Source of the DNA: CAITYL01 sp041651315
Lineage (GTDB): Bacteria > Verrucomicrobiota > Lentisphaeria > Oligosphaerales > CAITYL01
DNA: 9,914 nt
Assembly (NCBI GenBank): GCA_041651315.1
Contig: JBAZJM010000165.1
Span: forward strand, 1-9,914
Reading direction: 5' to 3'
In this document: piece by piece, positions 1 to 6,478 of the stretch
Layout: each line of letters opens with the position of its first letter
How positions within the stretch are numbered: position 1 is the stretch's first letter
The notes under the pieces: generated by a model
What the model saw: only the letters and a program-made list of their open reading frames with translations
Told to the model about the DNA's origin: nothing
Database searches by the model: none
Program-made: the position numbers and the translations under genes

Positions 1-1403
1 TCGGGGGTGGCCATGGCCAGGCGCCGCAGGGAGCCAGACTGTTTCAACAGGGCGAGCTTGCGAATGGGGCCGACCCCTTCAATGTCATCCAGCAATGACT
101 CGCGGATGCGGGCGTTGCGCAAGGTGTGGTGGTAAGCCAGGGCAAAGCGGTGGGCCTCATCCCGGATGGCCTGCAGCAACTTCAAGGCCGACTGGTGTCG
201 GGGCAGCGCCAGCGGCAGCTCCCGGCCCGGTATGTACACCTCCTCATGACGCTTGGCCAGGCCGACAATGGCCACGGGAGGGGCACCGGCCACCTGCAGC
301 CCGGCAATGGCCGCCCCAAGTTGACCGGCACCGCCGTCAATGACCAGCAGGTCGGGAAACGGCCGGGCCTCCTGCAACCGCCGCTGTGCATGCCGGAACA
401 CCAATTCGCGGACGGCGGCAAAATCATCGCATCCTTCCACCGTGCGGATGCGGAAGCGGCGGTAATCGCGCGGACTGGGCCGGCCGCCCCGGAAGCAGGT
501 CAGGCTCCCGACGTTCAAGGTGCCGCTTAAATTTGAAATATCGACGCATTCAATGACCTGGGGGGGCTGGTGCAACCCCAGGGCGCGCTGCAGGTCGGCC
601 ACGGCCGCCCCGCCCCCCATGGCCGGGTCGTCGGGAAGGCGCTGCGGGCCGCGGTCAAACGCGCGGAGGCCGCGCCGCCAGCTGTGAAGCAGTTCGTGCA
701 GGTCCCGCCAGTGCGCCGCTTCCTCGTAGCGCTGGCCGGCGGCGGCTTCGCGCATCCGGCGTTCCAGTTCCGCCTGGGCCGGCAATACTCCGGCTCCGCC
801 GCGCAGCACCGCCATCGCCTGCGCCAACCGCTCCCCGTACGCTTCAGGCGTGATGCCGCCCCGGCAGGGGGCCGGGCAATGGCGGACCTCGGCATTCAGG
901 CAGTGCCCGGCCCGGGCCGGGCTGGGCCGCCGGCCGCCGCAGGAGCGCAAGCCGAGCCAGTCCGTCAGAAAGTCCACGGTTTCCCGCACCACGGTGCTGT
1001 GGGGAAACGGGCCGAAATAGTCCCGGCCGTCGGGGCGTTTCAGCCGGGTCAGCGCCAGATGGGGGAAGGTCTCGCGGCCGTCCACCGCCACGCACAGGAA
1101 CCGTTTGTCATCGCGCAGGTCGCTATTGTAGCGGGGCTTGTACTCCTTGATCAGGCGCGATTCCAGCAACAGCGCTTCGGCCTCGCTGCGCACCACCCGG
1201 GTCTCCACGGCCGAGATGATGCGGATCAGGGTGCGCAGTTTCGGATCGGGCGTGCGACGGCGCGACGGCTGAAAATAGCTGGAAAGCCGTTTGCGCAGGG
1301 ATTTGGCCTTGCCCACATAGATCACATCGCCGGCGGCATTCCGGAACAGATAGATGCCGGGATCGGCGGGAAACTCCTGCGGATGGAAGCGCACGGTGGT
1401 CAC
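1..1403 (-). CDS. uvrC: UvrABC excinuclease subunit C (3' end cut by left edge), short form
   Basis: UvrC makes the incisions on both sides of a DNA lesion after UvrB loading in nucleotide excision repair. Reading from a GTG at 1403, 467 codons are visible. The GIY-YIG nuclease domain comes first (DPGIYLF at residues 14-20, IYVGKAK at 28-34, then LLLESRLIKEYKPRYN). The UVR motif that binds UvrB lies at about 209-243. The RNase H-like second nuclease follows, with VDIS (D288), CDDF (D326/D327), IDGG (D356) and DEAHRFA (H418) matching the known catalytic Asp/Asp/Asp/His set. A helix-hairpin-helix start (DIEGVGPIRK) is near the edge, so only about 25-35 residues should be missing. Between the UVR motif and D288 there are only about 45 residues, against about 160 in E. 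coli UvrC, with no frame break. The start is uncertain: GTG at 1403 and GTG at 1394 both fit, there is no ATG and no clear Shine-Dalgarno. Confidence 0.95.
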   Translation of the reverse strand, partial: MTTVRFHPQEFPADPGIYLFRNAAGDVIYVGKAKSLRKRLSSYFQPSRRRTPDPKLRTLIRIISAVETRVVRSEAEALLLESRLIKEYKPRYNSDLRDDKRFLCVAVDGRETFPHLALTRLKRPDGRDYFGPFPHSTVVRETVDFLTDWLGLRSCGGRRPSPARAGHCLNAEVRHCPAPCRGGITPEAYGERLAQAMAVLRGGAGVLPAQAELERRMREAAAGQRYEEAAHWRDLHELLHSWRRGLRAFDRGPQRLPDDPAMGGGAAVADLQRALGLHQPPQVIECVDISNLSGTLNVGSLTCFRGGRPSPRDYRRFRIRTVEGCDDFAAVRELVFRHAQRRLQEARPFPDLLVIDGGAGQLGAAIAGLQVAGAPPVAIVGLAKRHEEVYIPGRELPLALPRHQSALKLLQAIRDEAHRFALAYHHTLRNARIRESLLDDIEGVGPIRKLALLKQSGSLRRLAMATP

Positions 1404-1465
1404 GCCAAATAATGTAATCGTTGCGGGAACCAACGGGCCCGTGGCGGGTCATATCCAGTGCGGAT

Positions 1466-1545
1466 GGGTGCATCCGCAGGAGTTCTGATGAGGATTCGTG
1501 AGAGTGCGACGAAGTGGATACGGAAGAAGTTGAGCGGATGCACCC
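1466..1545 (+). repeat. 12-bp long-range inverted repeat in the ilvD leader
   Basis: GGGTGCATCCGC at 1466-1477 is the exact reverse complement of GCGGATGCACCC at 1534-1545, enclosing 56 bases. In RNA this would form a closing helix around a purine-rich interior. A weaker inner stem, TTCGT 1495-1499 with ACGAA 1509-1513, is possible. The left arm can instead fold locally, as GCGGATG 1460-1466 pairs with CATCCGC 1471-1477 around a GGTG loop, so two mutually exclusive states exist. It may be a regulatory RNA domain of the ilvD leader or a small MITE-like palindromic repeat. I do not recognise it as a known riboswitch class. Confidence 0.55.
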
Positions 1546-1554
1546 TCTTCCCTG

Positions 1555-1612
1555 CCCTGGCAAGCCATACCTCCCCCTCCTTTCCCCACATGGCTTGCCA
1601 GGGTTCTTTTTT
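1555..1612 (+). terminator. Intrinsic terminator / attenuator upstream of ilvD
   Basis: CCCTGGCAAGCCAT at 1555-1568 pairs perfectly with ATGGCTTGCCAGGG at 1590-1603 (14 bp, 21-base pyrimidine-rich loop). It is followed at once by TTCTTTTTT at 1604-1612, the classic form of a Rho-independent terminator on the plus strand. No plus-strand gene lies upstream, since uvrC is on the other strand, and no T-run sits on the other side to serve minus-strand transcripts. The most economical reading is premature termination within the ilvD leader, 66 bases before the start codon. Known ilv operons are often attenuated; the trigger here is not evident. Confidence 0.7.
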
Positions 1613-1630
1613 GGGCAGCGGCTGGCGCGC

Positions 1631-1669
1631 CCTCCTCTTGCCGCGTAAATTACCGGCTTTTCCAGGAGG
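1631..1669 (+). promoter_or_regulatory. ilvD ribosome binding site with complementary masking segment
   Basis: A perfect AGGAGG at 1664-1669 stands 9 bases before the ATG at 1679 and fixes the ilvD start. CCTCCT occurs at 1631-1636 and again at 1576-1581 in the terminator loop. Either could pair with all six Shine-Dalgarno bases. The nearer pairing would leave a 27-base loop. The Shine-Dalgarno is clear; its masking is a structural inference. Confidence 0.6.
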
Positions 1670-1678
1670 ATTTCGCCG

Positions 1679-3541
1679 ATGACCACCGCCGCCTACCGCA
1701 GTTCCCGAACCTTTGCCGGCCGCAAAATGGCCGGGGCCCGTGCCCTGTGGCGGGCCAACGGTGTGCGGGAGGAGGATTTTGGCAAACCGATCATTGCCAT
1801 TGTCAACTCCTTCACCCAGTTTGTGCCGGGCCACGTCCATCTGCACCAGTACGGGCAGATGGTCAAAAAAATGATTGCGGAGGCCGGTGGGGTCGGCCTC
1901 GAATTCGACACCATCGCCATTGATGACGGCATCGCCATGGGGCACAACGGCATGCTCTACTCGCTGCCCAGCCGCGACCTGATCGCCGACTCGGTGGAAT
2001 ACATGGTTAACGCCCACTGCGCCGACGCCCTGTTCTGCATCTCCAGCTGCGACAAGATCACCCCCGGCATGCTGATGGCCGCCATGCGCCTGAACATCCC
2101 CGCCGTCTTCGTTGCCGGCGGACCGATGGAAGCCGGGCAGGCCGCCACCTCCAAGGGCGAGGTCAAGCTGGACCTGATTGATGCCATGGTGATGGCCGCC
2201 GACCAGAACGTGTCGGACGCCGACCTCCGCGAAGTGGAGTTGCGTGCCTGTCCCACCTGCGGCTCCTGCTCCGGCATGTTCACCGCCAACAGCATGAACT
2301 GCCTGACCGAGGCGCTCGGCATGGCCCTGCCGGGCAACGGCACCCTCCTCGCCACCCACGCCCTGCGCGGCGGCCTGTTCAAGAACGCCGCCGAACGCAT
2401 CGTCGCCATGAGCAAGGCCTGGTACCTGGACGGTGACGCCTCCGTCCTGCCGCGCTCCATCGCCACCAAGGCGGCGTTTGAAAACGCCATGACTCTGGAC
2501 ATTGCCATGGGCGGCTCCACCAACACCGTGTTGCATATCCTGGCGGTGGCCCACAGCGCCGGCGTTGATTTCACCATGGCTGACATCGACCGGCTGTCCC
2601 GCGGCATCCCCTGCATTTGCAAGGTTGCCCCGAGCAGCAAGTTCCACATGGAGGATGTCAGCCGGGCCGGCGGCATCCCCGTGATCATGGGCGAATTGCT
2701 GCGCCACGGCAAGCTCAACATCGGCTGCCCGACGGTGTCCGGCGCCCCCATTGACCTCCAAATCCGCCAAAACGACCTGCGCGGGGGCGGTGATGGGGTG
2801 ACCGCCGACGCCCGGCGCCGCGCCCTGGCCGCGCCCGGCCGGAAGTTCTGCCTGGACGGACTGACCAACACGGCGGAGTTTCCGGAGGCCGACATGGACG
2901 CCGCCACCGGCGTCATCCGCGATTTCGACCACGCCTATACCCAAGAAGGCGGCTTGAACGTCCTGTTCGGCAACCTCGCCGAGGACGGCTGCATCGTCAA
3001 GACGGCCGGGGTGGATCCCTCAATCTTCCATTTCGAGGGCATGGCGCGGGTTTGCGATTCCCAGGAGGCGGCCAATGAGCTCATCCTGGGCGGCACGCTC
3101 AAGCCCGGCGAAGTGGTGATTATCCGTTATGAGGGGCCGAAAGGCGGCCCCGGCATGCAGGAAATGCTCTACCCCACCTCCTACCTCAAATCCATGCACC
3201 TGGACAAGCAGTGCGCCCTGATCACCGACGGCCGCTTCAGCGGCGGCACGTCCGGCCTGTCCATCGGACACGTTTCTCCCGAGGCGGCCGAAGGCGGCCT
3301 TATCGGCCTGGTTGCGGAAGGTGACAAGATCGTCATCGACATCCCCAAGCGCTTGATCGAGCTGGCGGTCACCAAGGCGGAGATCGCCCGCCGCCGCAAG
3401 GCCATGAAGGCGCTTGGCGCCGATGCCTGGAAACCGGCCCGCGAACGGGTGGTTAGCGAAGCGCTCCAAGCGTATGCCCTCATGACCACCTCCGCGGCCA
3501 GGGGAGCCGTCCGCGATCTGGCCCAACTCCGCAAGGCCTGA
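1679..3541 (+). CDS. ilvD: Dihydroxy-acid dehydratase
   Basis: IlvD dehydrates 2,3-dihydroxy-isovalerate and 2,3-dihydroxy-3-methylvalerate to the 2-oxo acids that lead to valine, leucine and isoleucine; it is a cytosolic Fe-S enzyme. The 620-residue length matches E. coli IlvD (about 616). Family motifs are intact: VNSFTQFVPGHVHL (42-55), AIDDGIAMGHNGM (80-92), SSCDKITPGMLMA (122-134, C124), CPTCGSCSGMFTANSMN (191-207) and, near the end, GRFSGGTSGLSIGHVSPEA. The first motif has FVPGH as in the E. coli enzyme rather than the Cys-containing form of the plant-type [2Fe-2S] class, suggesting an oxygen-sensitive cluster of the E. coli kind (inference). The start follows a perfect AGGAGG. The gene stands alone rather than in an ilv operon, and its leader carries an attenuator-like terminator. 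Confidence 0.97.
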   Translation: MTTAAYRSSRTFAGRKMAGARALWRANGVREEDFGKPIIAIVNSFTQFVPGHVHLHQYGQMVKKMIAEAGGVGLEFDTIAIDDGIAMGHNGMLYSLPSRDLIADSVEYMVNAHCADALFCISSCDKITPGMLMAAMRLNIPAVFVAGGPMEAGQAATSKGEVKLDLIDAMVMAADQNVSDADLREVELRACPTCGSCSGMFTANSMNCLTEALGMALPGNGTLLATHALRGGLFKNAAERIVAMSKAWYLDGDASVLPRSIATKAAFENAMTLDIAMGGSTNTVLHILAVAHSAGVDFTMADIDRLSRGIPCICKVAPSSKFHMEDVSRAGGIPVIMGELLRHGKLNIGCPTVSGAPIDLQIRQNDLRGGGDGVTADARRRALAAPGRKFCLDGLTNTAEFPEADMDAATGVIRDFDHAYTQEGGLNVLFGNLAEDGCIVKTAGVDPSIFHFEGMARVCDSQEAANELILGGTLKPGEVVIIRYEGPKGGPGMQEMLYPTSYLKSMHLDKQCALITDGRFSGGTSGLSIGHVSPEAAEGGLIGLVAEGDKIVIDIPKRLIELAVTKAEIARRRKAMKALGADAWKPARERVVSEALQAYALMTTSAARGAVRDLAQLRKA

Positions 3542-3566
3542 AGGCGGGCCTGAGGCTGTTCCTGGG

Positions 3567-3590
3567 ATCGCCGAGCCCCAGCTCGGCGAT
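3567..3590. repeat. REP-like palindrome between ilvD and the dus gene
   Basis: ATCGCCGAGC (3567-3576) and GCTCGGCGAT (3581-3590) form a perfect 10-bp stem with a 4-base CCCA loop, beginning 25 bases after the ilvD stop. No T-run follows on either strand, so it is not a typical intrinsic terminator, though it could protect the ilvD mRNA 3' end. Its form resembles the short palindromic repeats scattered through many genomes. Only one copy lies in this window. Confidence 0.5.
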
Positions 3591-3657
3591 TCGTGGACCG
3601 CGCCGTCATCCCCAATTACCTTCAGCCTAACGAAGCATAAGCCATCAGAACCACACC

Positions 3658-4647
3658 GTGAACCACCCGGAACCGTATCCGTGGCTCCAGCCCCTGCCCC
3701 TGCCCGGCGGCCACCGCCTGCCGTGCCGGGTGTTGCCTGGCCCCATGGAAGGGATTACCGCCGGCAGCTTCTGTCAGATCATGATGCGCCGCCAGCTGGT
3801 CGGCGCGTGGATCACCCCGTTTATCCGCATTTCCACGGGCGTTCCCCGGCTGGCCCGGCTCAAGGAACGCCTGGCCGCCTTCCATCCCCCTGCGGCTGAT
3901 GCCGGCGTGGCCGTCCCGCCGGTTATCGTCCAACTGATGGGCGAAAACATCCCCCTGCTTTGCGCCACCGCACGCCGGCTGGCAGAACTCGGCGTGGCCG
4001 GCATTGACCTCAATTGTGCCTGTCCCAGCCCCATTGTGGTCCGACACGGCGCCGGTGGCGCCCGACTGGCCCATCCCGGCTGGATCCGTGACGCCTTGAC
4101 CGCCCTGCGCCAAGCCTGTCCCAACACCGGCATCAGCGTCAAATTGCGGGCGGGTTTGTACCAGGCGACGGAGTTGCCTGGCATCTTGGCTGCCGTGCGC
4201 GAGGCCAAACCGGACTTTACCTGTCTGCATTTTCGTACCGTTCCCGAATTATACCATGATGTTCCCGGCGGCTGGGACCGTCTAAAACGGGCTCGCGACC
4301 TGCTTCCCGATCAGATTTTGTTCGCCGCCGGCGATGTCTTTACCCCCCGAGATGCCCTGGGCCTTTATCAGCAAACTGGAGTTGACGGAGTTACCCCGGC
4401 CCGCGGAATCCTGCGCAATCCCTGGCTGCTGACCGATATCCTTAACACTCTAAAAGGCTCATCGTTTCCGATTCATACGACAGATGAAAAGCTTGATTTC
4501 CTGCGCGAATTCGAATTGCTGTGGCCAGCAGAACGACTGGCCCGAGGACGCAACCCCTGTCCGGGGCCAATTATTGAACTTGCGAAAAACTTGCTTGGAA
4601 TGAAGCATCCGGTGGTTCAGGAGTGGATGCATCCGCGGGCGAGTTAA
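3658..4647 (+). CDS. tRNA-dihydrouridine synthase family protein (divergent)
   Basis: The 329-residue product has the FMN-dependent TIM-barrel pattern of the Dus family, which reduces uridine in tRNA loops with NADPH. Seen in order: GPMEGITAGSF (28-38, the family's GPMxGvTd..FR segment), VQLMGEN (91-97), DLNCACPSPIVVRHGAG (117-133) with C122 at the catalytic Cys position, VKLRAG (161-166), LHFRT (190-194), and AAGDVFTPRDAL plus GVDGVTPARGILRNPW (241-256) for the FMN phosphate site. It departs from DusA/B/C consensus: NCACP replaces NxGCP, LHFRT replaces VHGRT, and PARG replaces the usual IGRG. I therefore do not assign a subtype. The GTG start has no strong Shine-Dalgarno. It reads with ilvD across a 116-base gap but need not be co-transcribed. 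Confidence 0.85.
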   Translation: MNHPEPYPWLQPLPLPGGHRLPCRVLPGPMEGITAGSFCQIMMRRQLVGAWITPFIRISTGVPRLARLKERLAAFHPPAADAGVAVPPVIVQLMGENIPLLCATARRLAELGVAGIDLNCACPSPIVVRHGAGGARLAHPGWIRDALTALRQACPNTGISVKLRAGLYQATELPGILAAVREAKPDFTCLHFRTVPELYHDVPGGWDRLKRARDLLPDQILFAAGDVFTPRDALGLYQQTGVDGVTPARGILRNPWLLTDILNTLKGSSFPIHTTDEKLDFLREFELLWPAERLARGRNPCPGPIIELAKNLLGMKHPVVQEWMHPRAS

Positions 4648-4708
4648 GAGCTTTTCCGAGCCACCAATGCCGCACTCGCGGTTTTCCGGGTTCACGACTT
4701 GCATATGA

Positions 4709-4740
4709 TTGCTTCTGGTTTATCGTTTCTTTTTTATACG
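4709..4740 (+). promoter_or_regulatory. Possible promoter for the sugar cluster
   Basis: The 127-base gap after the dus gene is distinctly AT-richer than its surroundings. TTGCTT at 4709-4714 and TTATAC at 4734-4739 (or TATACG one base on) could serve as -35 and -10 boxes, with a spacer of 19-20 bases, longer than the ideal 17. This is the only promoter-like stretch I see before the cluster, whose genes downstream are closely packed. Confidence 0.3.
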
Positions 4741-4745
4741 ATACC
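4717..4745. promoter_or_regulatory. Inverted repeat overlapping the putative -10, candidate operator
   Basis: TATCGT (4721-4726) and ACGATA (4738-4743) are perfect arms. Flanking GG (4717-4718) and CC (4744-4745) add pairing across a two-base bulge. The 11-base centre is T-rich and the right arm overlaps the proposed -10. The repeat sits about 30 bases before the start of a winged-helix regulator, a common place for autoregulation. As RNA it would be a weak hairpin with its T-run in the loop, which argues against a terminator. Confidence 0.35.
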
Positions 4746-4774
4746 ATTGCTAACGATTGGAGGGGGGCTTGGTC

Positions 4775-5398
4775 ATGCCGGCCTTGGATCAACACGCCTA
4801 TTATGAGCTGGAGATTCTTCGCGTGGTTGAGAAAACCAGCCGGCTCAATACGCGTGCTGCTGCTGGCAAGCTCGGAGTCAGCCTTAAACTGGCCCATGAA
4901 GTTCTCAAGCACATGGTCCAACGGGGACTGCTTCATGTCACGGTCATCCACTCCCGGCGCTGGGACTATTTTCTTACCCCGGCCGGTTTGAAGGAAAAAT
5001 CCCGCCTGACCCTGGAATTCCTGGATTTTTCCTTGCACTTTTACCGCGAGGCCCGGCGCCAAAGTGCCTGGTTGTGCCGCCGTCTGCAGGAAGGCGGCCA
5101 GCGCCAGGTGGCTCTGCTGGGCGCCAACGAACTGGCGGAAATAGTCTCCCTCGGCCTGCGCGAATGGGGGCTGGATTTGATGGCGGTCTACGACCAGGTT
5201 GACGGTCCGGCCTCTGGCCGCCAGTTTCTGGGAGTGCCGGTGACGCCTTTGGCGGCCCTGCCACAGGAAACCCGCCGCCCCGTCATTGTTTGTCTTTACG
5301 ATGCACAACACCCGCTGGGCGGCTGCTATCTGCCACCCGGCGTCGCCGCCCAAAGCAATTTCCGCTGGGTATTTGCCATGGACCCGGGGATGAACTAG
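4775..5398 (+). CDS. EPS-type MarR-like winged-helix regulator with C-terminal Rossmann-like domain
   Basis: The product has 207 residues from an ATG at 4775, with GGAGG at 4759-4763 upstream; a TTG at 4757 in the same frame is less likely. Residues about 8-75 form a winged helix-turn-helix (TRAAAGKLGVSLKLAHEVLK, then HMVQRGLL and a wing ending DYFLTPAGLKEKSRLT). The LTPxGLxEKxxLT ending closely recalls the EPS-associated MarR family found beside exopolysaccharide and O-antigen genes. Residues 76-105 look helical, and 108-160 resemble a nucleotide-binding Rossmann half: VALLGANELAE, then LMAVYDQ and FLGVPVTPLAAL, as in Rex-like or PglD N-terminal folds. It opens the sugar cluster and probably regulates it. 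The ligand is unknown; a nucleotide, NAD(H) or nucleotide sugar is a guess. The glycine motif is not a classic GxGxxG. Confidence 0.7.
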   Translation: MPALDQHAYYELEILRVVEKTSRLNTRAAAGKLGVSLKLAHEVLKHMVQRGLLHVTVIHSRRWDYFLTPAGLKEKSRLTLEFLDFSLHFYREARRQSAWLCRRLQEGGQRQVALLGANELAEIVSLGLREWGLDLMAVYDQVDGPASGRQFLGVPVTPLAALPQETRRPVIVCLYDAQHPLGGCYLPPGVAAQSNFRWVFAMDPGMN

Positions 5399-5456
5399 GT
5401 TTGTGCGGCCGTGTCCGCGCCGGGTGGTTGTCCTTGTCTTTTGGAGACGTGCGCAC

Positions 5457-6449
5457 ATGATCATCTCCCAAACTCCCCACCGCATCAGTTTTTTCGGCGG
5501 CGGCACTGACTATCCCAATTACTATCTGGAGCATGGGGGGAAAGTGCTGGGGACCGCCATCGACAAGTATTGCTACCTCAATGTCCGTCGGCTTCCCCCG
5601 TTTTTCGAGCACAAGCACCGGATCGTCTATTCCCGCCAGGAAAATGTCCGGAACTTGGATGAAATCCAGCATCCCTCCGTCCGCGAAACGCTCAAGCATT
5701 TGGACATTCAATACGGGATGTCCATCCATCACGATGGTGACATTCCCGCCCGTTCCGGGATGGGGTCCTCATCCGCCTTTACCGTGGGGTTGCTGCAGAG
5801 CGTGATGGCTCTGGAGGGGCGGTACATCGGCAAGGACGAATTGGCACGCAAGGCCATTTATGTCGAGCAGCAGCTGATTCGGGAAAACGTCGGTTCGCAA
5901 GATCAGATGTTCGCCGCCCATGGCGGGCTGAACCGGATCAACTTTCTGCCCAACGGGGAGATGGTGCTTGACCCGGTGATCCTGCCGCCGGAACGGCTGG
6001 CGCGCTTCGAGTCCAGCCTGCTGCTGTATTACACGGGGATTTCCCGCCTGGCCTCCGAGGTGGTGGCCGAGCAGATCCGCAACACGCCCCGTAACCTTGC
6101 CGCTCTCGGCCACATGAAGGAGATGGTCGATGAGGCGTTCCGCATCCTGGTGGAACCGCAGCGGCAGCTGGACGATTTTGGCCGGCTCCTCAATCAGACG
6201 TGGGAGTTGAAGCGTTCCCTGTCCTCCTGCATCACCAATGGCGAGATTGACCAGGCCTACGATTTGGGCCGGCGGCATGGTGCGCTGGGGGGCAAGTTGC
6301 TGGGGGCGGGCGGCGGCGGTTTTCTCCTCTTTTTCGTGCCGCCGGAACAGCAGGCCGGCTTCAAGGCGGCAATGAACCGCCTTCTGTGCATCCCGATCCG
6401 GTTCGACTTCGAGGGGTCGAAGGTTATTGTGTACCAGCCCAACTGCTGA
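5457..6449 (+). CDS. GHMP-family sugar kinase, D-glycero-D-manno-heptose 7-phosphate kinase-like
   Basis: The 330-residue product starts at an ATG with GGAG 10 bases upstream, 58 bases after the regulator. It carries the GHMP kinase motifs: PHRISFFGGGTDYP (7-20), the ATP-binding DIPARSGMGSSSAF (95-108) and the C-terminal KLLGAGGGGFLLFF. The opening TPHRISFFGGGTD with GTAIDKY (32-38) is characteristic of the HddA group, which phosphorylates heptose 7-phosphate at C1 in the GDP-heptose route. The same fold serves fucose and other sugar kinases, so the substrate is not proven; the group is commonly annotated as heptose kinase on weak grounds. No SIS isomerase, phosphatase or nucleotidyltransferase is seen here, so partners would lie beyond the right edge or elsewhere. 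The next gene begins 29 bases on, consistent with one operon. Confidence 0.85.
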   Translation: MIISQTPHRISFFGGGTDYPNYYLEHGGKVLGTAIDKYCYLNVRRLPPFFEHKHRIVYSRQENVRNLDEIQHPSVRETLKHLDIQYGMSIHHDGDIPARSGMGSSSAFTVGLLQSVMALEGRYIGKDELARKAIYVEQQLIRENVGSQDQMFAAHGGLNRINFLPNGEMVLDPVILPPERLARFESSLLLYYTGISRLASEVVAEQIRNTPRNLAALGHMKEMVDEAFRILVEPQRQLDDFGRLLNQTWELKRSLSSCITNGEIDQAYDLGRRHGALGGKLLGAGGGGFLLFFVPPEQQAGFKAAMNRLLCIPIRFDFEGSKVIVYQPNC

Positions 6450-6478
6450 TGCCGCCGCGCCGGAAAGAGCCTTTTAAC

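Noticed and set aside
570..1412. 280-codon plus-strand ORF opposite uvrC
   Set aside because: It is an antisense shadow. The minus strand gives continuous UvrC domains in one frame.
1478..1545. Hammerhead-ribozyme-like CTGATGAG...CGAA in the ilvD leader
   Set aside because: The CTGATGAG box is present, but CGAA is followed by G instead of A. A proper stem II and a cleavage site in the right place could not be built.
1400..2944. 514-codon minus-strand ORF opposite ilvD
   Set aside because: It is the shadow of a GC-rich gene: the product is Gly/His/Ala/Val-rich with no recognisable motif, while the plus strand encodes a full IlvD.
4621..4700. Possible terminator after the dus gene (CGAG...CTCG pairing before GGTTTT)
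   Set aside because: The stem is only about five pairs with a loop of over 40 bases, and the T-run is four bases.
6386..6478. Longer N-terminus for the DegT-family protein
   Set aside because: It would overlap the kinase gene by 64 bases and adds no family sequence. The ATG at 6479 has a Shine-Dalgarno-like GAAAGAG.
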